Of a stretch of 22,500 nt of DNA, positions 6,746-14,755 are shown in pieces. The translations under genes and the position numbers were made by a program. Positions within the stretch are counted from its first letter, which is position 1. Each line of letters starts with the position of its first letter. The notes below the pieces were generated by a model. It saw nothing but the letters and a program-made list of their open reading frames with translations. It searched no databases and was not told the DNA's origin. The stretch is taken from the NCBI GenBank assembly GCA_964020155.1, contig OZ026569.1, positions 1,750,471 through 1,772,970 of the forward strand. Reading direction: 5' to 3'. The stretch is from Chondrilla cf. caribensis (Eukaryota > Porifera > Demospongiae > Chondrillida > Chondrillidae).

Positions 6746-9277
6746 ATATATTTTTTTTTTTCATATAATATGCCATTAACCTATTATATGATACAATGAA
6801 GATATATAATAATAGTGGACTTGATAGAATAATAGCATGGTTAAAATTAAAAGTGTATGTCTTGTGAGGCCATCCTAATAAGGAACACATATCATAATAT
6901 AAATTGAAATTTTGAGGATGCAAGACGAAAGAAACGAAAAAAAAAAAAAACCAACAAAAAAAAAAACAACGAACATCATAAGCATGCCAGACATGCAGAT
7001 TACCAGATCTAAAAAGAAAAAAAAAAGAGAAAAGAAAAAAAAAAAGAAACAAATTATATTAACATGTACCTACACACAACATTATGACATAAAACAGCTA
7101 ATTAACTATTGTAAAATCACAACTGCCCCTCCGCGAGAATGCGAGGAAGATCACAACATTCCTGCTGTCTCGGCCGTAGTTGGCGAGAGCCTCTGACAGC
7201 TCTAATCGCGGATCTCAACAAAGCAAATGAAAATCGACATCTGATTAGAAACATCATCTTAGAGAAAGGAATCTTGTTCTTCTCAGCTAGTAAATCTGCA
7301 ATTCTCTTGACGAAGATGGAACATTCTCGGGCCATGCCGCCTGTTGAGGCAAACACAAGTGGAGTGAATGCTCCGCGTTCCACATCCCTAACTCGATCCG
7401 CATACTCTCGTTTCTTTTGTCTTTCATGTAGTTGATACAGGGAATGCAAATCCTTGTGTTGATAGGAGGAGGCGTAAGGGTAGAATACCCTAACATCAAA
7501 AAAGGCCTCCTGCCCTTTGCACCAGAAATCGCTAGCCCGTATATCAACTCTGGCTTCCTCGTCTCTGTTAGCAGATCGAAAAGGAAAGTCCTCATCGTGC
7601 AGTGGCTGCAACTTTGGTTCAATAGACACGCAGTGGCATGTTTGTGACAGTAGCTCAGCAGTAAGGTCTCGGACTTCGTTATGACGAAGAGTAGGGAATC
7701 CACCCTTGTGGCATATCATTGCATGGTCGATTGAAAAGGGGGAGCCACATGCACATCTGGAGCTGATTCCGGGGATTGACCAACCATACCTGAGGCAGAG
7801 AGCATCCCTAAAGGAGCCTTTGGCAAGGAGAAATCCATGCTCCTCGATTGGTAAGGTGTTAAGCCAGGTCGAGGCACCTGGTTCGGCAGCACACTCAATC
7901 AACCTCTTTACGGAAACATCCACAGTGTCGTGTAATCTCTTGGACTCAAGTTCCATCAGCTCAGTCTTTTTCTTTTTCACCTCTCTGACAAGTGGGTTGC
8001 TTTGGGTTGGATCGCTCTCGAATGCCCTGCTTTGCTTCCTAATCAGTTGAATGAGGGGTGCTGTAACCTTTTTTGATGCATCAAATTCAAAATCAGCATT
8101 TGCAGTAGGATTTGATAAACCTAAGCCTCCCATCTTCGTTGGCAATGCAAGCAATTCCCTTTCTACAGTAGAACATGGAGGTCTACCAGAGATTGCTGGA
8201 ATGAGCCTCAGTTGTATTGCATCTTCTAGTGGCTGTAAGAGACGACTGCAATTTGGCACTGTTCTGCAGATATAGGTCCACTTATGTTTGGTTCCATGTG
8301 TATAAGCGGCATATGCTGCGTGAGGTTGGCTTCCTGCCACTATGGCTAACTTCTCAATTTCTTCTTTCCACTCATTCACCTTCTTTGACACAAATTTTTC
8401 AACGAATGACGCAGAGCCTATTGCGGCCCCGAGGTGACTCTTTCCTTCCGTTGTGATACAAACCCCTGTGTCTTGAAAAACCTCTTTGGCTTCCTCCTCA
8501 TGTCCTTCTTTCACAACCAAACATGTTTTAGCAGCATTCGGATGGTATCCAAAAAGTGGACCAAGGTTGGACAGGCAAGTCCACCACTGTTTGAGCCCAA
8601 ACAGAGTCCCCACCCCTGAGGCATCATCTGCAAACCACACTTGCATAGCTGTATCGCATTTCTCCTTCAGCTTCAGGATGAGGGGTACCATAGACAATGA
8701 GAACATAGCCATCCCAAGTGGGTCCCCCTGTGTAGTGCCTTCTCTTGACAGGATCTCTCCTCCTCCGGGGACAAAGAGGCGTATTGGATTCTGGTAGCAG
8801 TTTGTTAAGACTGTTTCCAGGGCAGGGCATACGTGTTTCATATTAAGCAAAGCCACTTTCCTGTTTATAGAGTTAAATGCATTTGAAGCATCTACCAATA
8901 AGACTCCTTCTGCCTCAGGTTGTTCAAACCTATCTCTCACAGCATGTATAGCAGCTTCACCACCACTAGGGACACCAGAGCAAGTTTGCAGGGGGCCAGC
9001 AGCAGCTATGACATCTTTCTTTACCACCCGTAAGATGGCTTTGCCAACCACTCTTCGTAAGACCTCTCCGATCCCGATTGGTCGGACTCCTGGATTTTTA
9101 TTTAGAGGAACCAATCTGCAGGATAGAAAGGCATCAAGGGCAACAGGTGACACCCGATTAGTGCTCAATCTTCTCGCAATTCCGGCAATGGCCTCACATA
9201 AGTTGTTGGACGCCTCTTTAAAGGATGAACACATCTTTCGCCACGCAAGGGAATCCACCCCAGATGGACCAGCAGAG
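6746..9277 (-). mobile_element. 5'-truncated non-LTR retrotransposon insertion
   Basis: The minus-strand element has a poly(A)-like 3' end (the T-run at 6751-6761 is an A-run on its strand, followed by a few TA units), an abrupt 5' end inside the reverse transcriptase N-terminus at 9277, and a perfect 13-bp target-site duplication on both sides. That is the usual product of target-primed reverse transcription that stopped early. The 3' untranslated part (6764-7116) includes pyrimidine tracts on the element's strand (A-rich at 6938-6965 and 7011-7048 on the plus strand). The intact frame suggests a young insertion. Confidence 0.8.
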
Positions 9278-9348
9278 CCCTTACGTATATCATGTACAAT
9301 GAAATAAGTACTAGTTACTACCTGGTGTCTATTATGTATGTAACCCAT
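7117..9348 (-). CDS. Reverse transcriptase with RLE-like C-terminus (5'-truncated)
   Basis: A 743-codon frame without any break encodes an RNA-directed DNA polymerase that copies element RNA into the target. Residues 1-23 (MGYIHNRHQV...) come from flanking host DNA read in frame across the target duplication. Element-derived protein starts at Gly24 (GSAGPSGVD). RT landmarks: GVRPIG at 87-92, motif A LVDASNAF with D153, motif B QGDPLG at 207-212, motif C FADD at 239-242, so the catalytic aspartates are kept. The C-terminus has a C-x-C-x7-H-x3-C knuckle (C532, C534, H542, C546). A segment RVDIR...FFDVRVF (600-622) follows that resembles the PD-(D/E)XK restriction-like endonuclease of R2/R4/NeSL-type elements. 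The N-terminal DNA-binding part of a complete element is missing. Clade not assigned. No host promoter is evident, so expression would depend on read-through. Confidence 0.85.
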   Translation of the reverse strand: MGYIHNRHQVVTSTYFIVHDIRKGSAGPSGVDSLAWRKMCSSFKEASNNLCEAIAGIARRLSTNRVSPVALDAFLSCRLVPLNKNPGVRPIGIGEVLRRVVGKAILRVVKKDVIAAAGPLQTCSGVPSGGEAAIHAVRDRFEQPEAEGVLLVDASNAFNSINRKVALLNMKHVCPALETVLTNCYQNPIRLFVPGGGEILSREGTTQGDPLGMAMFSLSMVPLILKLKEKCDTAMQVWFADDASGVGTLFGLKQWWTCLSNLGPLFGYHPNAAKTCLVVKEGHEEEAKEVFQDTGVCITTEGKSHLGAAIGSASFVEKFVSKKVNEWKEEIEKLAIVAGSQPHAAYAAYTHGTKHKWTYICRTVPNCSRLLQPLEDAIQLRLIPAISGRPPCSTVERELLALPTKMGGLGLSNPTANADFEFDASKKVTAPLIQLIRKQSRAFESDPTQSNPLVREVKKKKTELMELESKRLHDTVDVSVKRLIECAAEPGASTWLNTLPIEEHGFLLAKGSFRDALCLRYGWSIPGISSRCACGSPFSIDHAMICHKGGFPTLRHNEVRDLTAELLSQTCHCVSIEPKLQPLHDEDFPFRSANRDEEARVDIRASDFWCKGQEAFFDVRVFYPYASSYQHKDLHSLYQLHERQKKREYADRVRDVERGAFTPLVFASTGGMARECSIFVKRIADLLAEKNKIPFSKMMFLIRCRFSFALLRSAIRAVRGSRQLRPRQQECCDLPRILAEGQL
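9278..9290 (+). repeat. Target-site duplication, right copy
   Basis: This is the second CCCTTACGTATAT copy, directly abutting the truncated 5' end of the retrotransposon (element first base 9277 on the minus strand). Confidence 0.8.
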
Positions 9349-10073
9349 TTTTTTAATTTTTTGACCCTAACCATGATATTAAACTCAATCAATTGATACA
9401 GTCAAACAACACATACAATGAACACAAGTAGCACGATAATGATGTAAACTAGTATTCGTTTCAACATTAATTGCCTTATTGTGTGATGAGGACAATAAAA
9501 TCAATATATCATATGCATAATAGGAGCCGGGTAGCAACTGGTTTATCACTGAAGATAGGTAATATGGAGATTGGAGAATGCCTGGTATTGAATAATAATT
9601 GTTGGTAAAGGTTACAAGCACACGTGCACACACATTGTATTTATAACACCGAAAATCAAGTATTCCCAAACTATGCATATGTTAGCCTATGTGTTGGCAT
9701 GTGCCAGGGAACAGTCTATTATCAAATCATGGTATAAATGGCCAGTTATTTGACACAGGTCATTAGGCATACACAACCTCATACACATGCTGTGTGTACA
9801 GAAACCCACAGCCTCTTCTTAGTTAGTAACCTCGCAGACCAGTGGCACCTGTATGAGGATATTGTTATATATGTCATGATCAACCCTGGCCCTTTTACTG
9901 TCCTTTGCTGATTTTATACCATTAAAATTAATGTTATTATTCTGTAGCTAATATATCAAGTATCATATCTCACTTATAGCTAATATTATTAATGCTGGTT
10001 ACAATCATATATGCATGAATGAAAATTAATATTACAAACATACTAATATGTATAAATAAATTGGTCAAATGCT
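9349..10073. other. Intergenic stretch, no gene seen
   Basis: A minus-strand reading of 97 codons (9385-9678) has the hydrophobic, Tyr/Ser/Leu-rich composition of random AT-rich DNA, with no splice or domain support. G+C rises slightly at 9770-9900, but no consistent exon could be built there. Confidence 0.4.
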
Positions 10074-10108
10074 TGTGTGTTGCTGTGTGTGTGTGTGTGT
10101 GTGTGTTG

Positions 10109-10157
<49 letters not shown>

Positions 10158-10173
10158 GTCGTGTGTTTGTGTA
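10074..10173. repeat. GT/CA microsatellite
   Basis: About 100 bp of (GT)n, interrupted by a few TTGCT and TTGTC units. It lies about 115 bp beyond the stop codon of the minus-strand gene at 10287, just past its probable poly(A) signal. Confidence 0.95.
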
Positions 10174-10209
10174 GTAATTATTGCTGATAAAACATCCAAT
10201 ACAATGTAA

Positions 10210-10215
10210 TTTAAT
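10210..10215 (-). promoter_or_regulatory. Variant poly(A) signal ATTAAA
   Basis: On the minus strand ATTAAA lies about 75 bases after the stop codon of the gene at 10287-11048. It is the common variant of AATAAA and no canonical copy is closer. Confidence 0.3.
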
Positions 10216-10286
10216 GGAAAAGGTAAATTAATCTCAAAATATGTACTATGCATAATATGTGTAATTATTTGTCCACACGTTAGAAC

Positions 10287-11048
10287 TTATGAATCTACTT
10301 GGACATATGTATGGTCATTATCACTGTATTTCTCTTTACTGGGAATTTTCGGTAAAGGTCGTGATGGCAGTGAGAGATAACCAGAGTTCAATGGTGTGTA
10401 TCCTGTAGGTGGTAAGCCTTTCAAATGGTCCGTCGAAGGGTAAGGGCTTTGTCCACTCTGTTGCATAGCACTACTGTGACTTTGAGTCATTAGGAATGAA
10501 TCTGAGTTTTGTTGGTCTGACTCAGTTGAATTACTCCTCCTCACCTCTATAACGGCTGACCAGGTAACAGCAATGCGAGATTTGTCTCTGTTGAGCACCT
10601 TTTGACCACGATGAGATTTCTTGACCAGTTTGGTCACTTCAACTTGATACCTAGCTGTACCCACCAGATAATAATCATGTTTGCCTAAGGTGGACAGTGT
10701 GAATAGTGGCTTCAATCCTTTGGTAGACTTCATCACCAACAGTTCTCCTTCGGACACAATTTCCTCAAAGGCTGTTGTAATCCAGTGAATCCCTGTTATG
10801 AGAACTTCTCTGGGAATTTGTGCGCCGTTAAAGAACTTCTCACAGATTCTCTCAATTCCAGCTTGTACTTGAGCTGGTGTTCCTTCAGCAGGGTACACAA
10901 GTGGCTTACGATACACAAGTACCGCCTTCGTAGAGATAGAACTTCTCAGGTCACTCAAATGTTTCTTGTGATCCGCATCAACTAAATCCTTGTCGCTTTG
11001 AAACTGTTCGCTAAAAAGTGAAGAATCCACGGACTGTTTCCCACCCAT
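10287..11048 (-). CDS. Myristoylated docking/adaptor-like protein, family unknown
   Basis: This single-exon gene encodes 253 residues. ATG at 11048-11046 is the start: seven codons upstream the frame is closed by TAG. MGGKQS is a proper N-myristoylation signal (Gly2, Ser6), so the protein should sit on the inner face of a membrane. Residues about 40-172 look like a compact alpha/beta domain (VLVYRKPLVYPAEG, a helix around AQVQAGIERICEKFF, then strands) that I cannot place. A distant PTB-like fold is possible but unproven. The tail (175-253) is disordered, Ser/Gln/Pro-rich, with RPLPKIP (230-236), a class I SH3 ligand, and tyrosines Y203, Y217, Y224 (GYLSL), Y241 and Y248 (TYVQV). This layout of lipid anchor, globular domain and phosphorylatable tail echoes FRS2-type docking proteins, without recognisable homology. 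A receptor tyrosine kinase gene lies 7.4 kb to the right. Confidence 0.75.
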   Translation of the reverse strand: MGGKQSVDSSLFSEQFQSDKDLVDADHKKHLSDLRSSISTKAVLVYRKPLVYPAEGTPAQVQAGIERICEKFFNGAQIPREVLITGIHWITTAFEEIVSEGELLVMKSTKGLKPLFTLSTLGKHDYYLVGTARYQVEVTKLVKKSHRGQKVLNRDKSRIAVTWSAVIEVRRSNSTESDQQNSDSFLMTQSHSSAMQQSGQSPYPSTDHLKGLPPTGYTPLNSGYLSLPSRPLPKIPSKEKYSDNDHTYVQVDS

Positions 11049-11723
11049 TTCTCTCTGCGATACTGCCTAATGAGTTCATTGGTCAGCAGAATCATAATAA
11101 CGATAATACTATTAATATGGTTAATGCATTGTAAGGTTAGTTTCAATTTTGACAATAGTCAATAGATATCAATGAGTACACAATCATATGTTATTTATGC
11201 TCAAATGATCTGATACAATAATATTAGCACGATACACGAGAACTACAGTAACTATAGAGCACTCTGTTCTGTGGAGTAAATGCACAGTGGCATGTCTTCA
11301 CAACATCACCTCTATACTTGTTTCCTCAATCTGCCTTTCATTATGACCAATTTGGTTTTGTAACTAACACAAATACAGCACGTGTGAATGCATTTGTGCC
11401 CATGCACAAGACGTGCTGTTATATGGAGTCTATCTTGCTAAAAGTGCTGTTGTAGAGAGGTCTGAATGTATTCGTTGCACTACAATTAATGATTACAGTT
11501 CACTGTTGGTTAACTGAGACAATCAGAGTATTGGATATAGCTAGTCCACAGAGCTTTTCACCTAGGTACTGTAGGTACACTAGACAGAGATATCCTAAAA
11601 TGTGGACATTATAAGTACATACGTAGCTAGCATATATCGTACCTTGAGAATCTTAGAAAAGGACATACAGTACATACGTAAGAGTGAGTATGCATTGTAC
11701 AATCCTTCAATTATCAAATCTAC
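11049..11723. other. Upstream/intergenic stretch, nothing firm
   Basis: This holds the presumed promoter side of the minus-strand gene starting at 11048. No TATA box, repeat or exon was convincing. A plus-strand reading at 11602-11814 runs into the MITE and is not considered coding. Confidence 0.35.
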
Positions 11724-11725
11724 TA

Positions 11726-11921
11726 CAGTGGAACCTCTATTAAAGGACTCTCCCAATAAAGGACAGCATAGAAATTACCTCCCTACAAAGGACACTGTAA
11801 GGCACCACAAATAGACTTTCCTATATGGCTAATACATTTTTTACATCTGAATAGTGGACAACCTCTCTACAGTGGACGAAATACCTGGTCCCAATTTGTC
11901 CTTTATAGAGAGGTTCCACTG
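11726..11921. mobile_element. 196-bp Tigger-type MITE
   Basis: The terminal inverted repeats are nearly perfect: CAGTGGAACCTCTATTAAAG on the left and, in reverse complement, CAGTGGAACCTCTCTATAAAG on the right (one base inserted). TA dinucleotides flank at 11724-11725 and 11922-11923. It has no ORF. CAGTGGAACCTC is the classic start of Tigger-type elements, so it would have been moved in trans by a pogo/Tigger transposase. The close match of the arms suggests it is not old. Confidence 0.9.
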
Positions 11922-11923
11922 TA

Positions 11924-13335
11924 ATAGTATTTTGGCAACAAGTTTAAGTCTTTTATATTAAGTGTATATAGGCAGTATCAGCAGGTGTTGTATACGACAT
12001 TGTTCAAACACATGACCTACACTTGAATCATCTTATCACAATGTTATAGAGAAACTGAAAACTCAGTCAACCATCACAGTTAGTGAACTGATCAATACCT
12101 ACTCAGTAGATATCACAGTTCAATGCACTAACACTACTTTCACAACAACTCCACCATAGACAGCAATAAACATCAGCTATGGTATACATATAACTATAGT
12201 AAGTTGTGTATGTGATGAGATTACAGACATTACAGCATATGACTGAACACGTGATTTCCAAGTAGACTTAGGGGTTGGTCCACGAGCTGTGGAATGAGAA
12301 CTAATGAGAATGGGTTTCACCATGATGTAGTCTACAGTATATGGGTAATATATAGTAAAGATTTTCACGTGGTAAATTGCCAATAATGCTGTCTCTATTG
12401 AGGGGGTGTTTATTGTCTAAGATAATAGTTTTGAGTTTGTGATCCACAAATGGTGGGATCGACTTGGTAGGAATGTAAATTCTGTGTTCATTCGAATTGT
12501 ATGAGTAATATTGGTGGATTTATTGTGAGTCCATCTTTACGTGTATGACTTGATATACGTACGTAATTGATCTCTAACATTAGTTGAACTTTCAGTCGTG
12601 CTTATACCTCTATCAATGTATTCATTGCTATGTATTACTGTATTCTACATCTGAACAAAGATGCATGAAACTTGTATGTATAGTGTACTGAACTACAGTC
12701 GACATACAGCTAGACTGGTAGAATGAATCGTACTGTGCAAGAGTAGGGTATTTTATTTATCTTGAGTAATATGTTCGTTTTTCCAAAATTCTCTCCAAAC
12801 AATACAATATCAGTATGGCTGTTATACACTGCAACTTGCTTAGTACGTACCCTATTTATAGTCCATTCACTTTACTCAATCCCTAGCTCATGTACGCTAT
12901 ATCAACCAGGACTGGCCGTAAGTACTGTACCTCTGATAAGAATTACAGATTTATTATGCCCTTCAAGGTGTTTGCTAAGCTAGTTGAACTGTATATTATG
13001 TAAAACTTACTGTGCAGTAAATGATGACTTCTATGCCAATGCTAGCTTCCACGACAGCTTGCCACAACCAGGAGCTAAATGGTCTCCAAAAAACATAATC
13101 TTGTATCAGTCATAGATACCAATTCACTAGCTTGAGCTAGTATGTCTATTCAACTTTTTTAGATCATTACAGAGTTTTACATCATTAACTTTCCCCCTGC
13201 AGCCTTCCACTGAAACAGAATGAGGAGCAAAGTTAATGCTCTTTGTAACCTGGTCCATATTATAGTGTGTTATGTATACCTACAGTACATGTATGTAACT
13301 ATGACACATGTGTGATCAGAATCCAAAATTTTCCT
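11924..13335. other. Intergenic stretch, no supported gene
   Basis: A 47-codon plus-strand reading at 12016-12159 is Ser/Thr-rich and ends with TTPP. The plus-strand frame at 12762-12983 and the minus-strand frame at 12177-12383 look random. Around 13020-13110 the minus strand is open in two frames before a GTAAGT-like word, without a partner exon. None of these can be supported as genes. Confidence 0.35.
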
Positions 13336-13352
13336 GGGGGAGGGGGGGGGGG
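13336..13352 (+). repeat. G-run (G5-A-G11)
   Basis: Two runs of five and eleven guanines separated by one A, followed by a short C-run at 13370-13375 that can fold back on it. It may form a G-quadruplex or hairpin, or simply be a slippage tract. Confidence 0.7.
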
Positions 13353-13520
13353 CAGGCAGACCTGGCAGACCCCCCTACTTTATGCTTGCCATCTCAACAT
13401 ATTGACGCACACAGGACCACTTTACATTCAGTGGCTATGACCCTGGTATGTGCATGTCTGTTTTAATGTTGCACCACATTAATCAGCTCCACAAAAACAA
13501 AACATATCTTATTATTTTAA

Positions 13521-13548
13521 TGATAATAATAATAATAATTATTATTAT
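13521..13548. repeat. ATA/TAT simple repeat, self-complementary
   Basis: Tandem ATA units switch to ATT units and form a small AT palindrome about 280 bp beyond the stop codon of the Kelch gene. No function is inferred. Confidence 0.6.
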
Positions 13549-13828
13549 ATAGTCATAAAGGCCACAATGGCCCTAAGACAAACAGTATAGAGTTAACAAA
13601 AGTAGACATGTGAGTTAAACAAAACATGATATATACATTGTAGACTACATTAACTGTTACAGATAGCGATTAAGTTACAATGTTGCCAGTGACAGTGTGA
13701 AATGATAAAGATATTACAAGCTATTCAAATACTTTATCAAAATAATGATAAATTGCACAAAAAGCACTACACGAAAAAGCAATTGGAAGGAAATTGCCAA
13801 TTGTTCTGAAGTAATATTAATTTTACAT

Positions 13829-14755
13829 TTACACCAATTCGCATGATTCCATAGAGGAAGGAGCACCATATCCACATATTACAAATAGTTCCTGTTTGTC
13901 CTCAGTGTTACAGGCTAAAACAGCTGGGTAACATCGGCTTTTCTTGTTATCGCATACTTTGATCCACCTGTTTTTCGAGTAGTCATACAGATGGATAGAT
14001 GAGCATGATTTCTTGCCTTCATTACCTCCAACAGTGATGAGACAGTCGTTCACTGTTGTTAAACCACTCAGATTATGAGGAGCTCTGGGGAGACACTTCC
14101 AAAAGTTCTCTTGAGGTGCAGAATCTTCAGTAGACTTTTGGGAATCTTTAACATTGCTCAACTTGGCTGTGTAAATTGTATCGGCTGTGTTGGTTCCACA
14201 TCCTATGAAAATTTCGCTCTTTGAGACTGTGCACTGCAATAACTCTGACTTCGCTGGCAAGTCGCAGGTCAACCACCAGGTGGAGGATGGCTGTGAACTA
14301 TTCAGTACTTCTACAGATGACAAACACCCACCCACACCCATGCCACCAGCAACGACAATGAAATTTTCAAAAGATGCTGATGCAGCTGCACGTCTCCCTA
14401 TGTTCAGAGGGGGTAACATATGGTGCCATTCAAAATTACTATCCAAACTGAACACGTGCTTGGAGAAATATTCTATATGACCTTCAGCCCTCAACCACCC
14501 CCCTACACAGTGCACATGGTTATTTGTTGCAGCTAAGGAGAAGCCTCGCATTTGGTACTCATTGTACAATGGCAGATGATACCAAGTTCGATTCGCCATG
14601 TTAAACACACACAGAAACTGACGATAGTACAGTCTATCCCCAACATATATATTCTCTTCTGAATGAACTGCTGTAGGATACCACATCCACTCAAATGCAT
14701 CCGGCTCTTTCTTCCAATTGAGCCTCATCAGTTTCAACTTCTCCTTGTGAAAATT
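13829..14755 (-). CDS. Exon 2 of the Kelch gene (propeller)
   Basis: 309 codons including the stop. The first possible in-frame ATG inside it is at 14728-14726, so a stand-alone gene starting there is an alternative. However, the in-frame TAG lies exactly at the AG of the splice acceptor, and the six codons between (NFHKEK) continue the protein, which favours splicing to exon 1. Confidence 0.75.
   Translation of the reverse strand, partial: NFHKEKLKLMRLNWKKEPDAFEWMWYPTAVHSEENIYVGDRLYYRQFLCVFNMANRTWYHLPLYNEYQMRGFSLAATNNHVHCVGGWLRAEGHIEYFSKHVFSLDSNFEWHHMLPPLNIGRRAAASASFENFIVVAGGMGVGGCLSSVEVLNSSQPSSTWWLTCDLPAKSELLQCTVSKSEIFIGCGTNTADTIYTAKLSNVKDSQKSTEDSAPQENFWKCLPRAPHNLSGLTTVNDCLITVGGNEGKKSCSSIHLYDYSKNRWIKVCDNKKSRCYPAVLACNTEDKQELFVICGYGAPSSMESCELV

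Noticed and set aside
7139..9307. Several plus-strand and second-frame minus-strand ORFs of 60-138 codons inside the reverse transcriptase gene
   Set aside because: They lie opposite or out of frame with the RT frame, which has clear catalytic motifs; none shows a domain of its own.
10065..10253. 62-codon minus-strand ORF of Thr-His repeats
   Set aside because: It is the translated GT/CA microsatellite.
12016..12159. 47-codon Ser/Thr-rich plus-strand reading
   Set aside because: Length is within chance for AT-rich DNA and no good donor or acceptor pairs with another exon.
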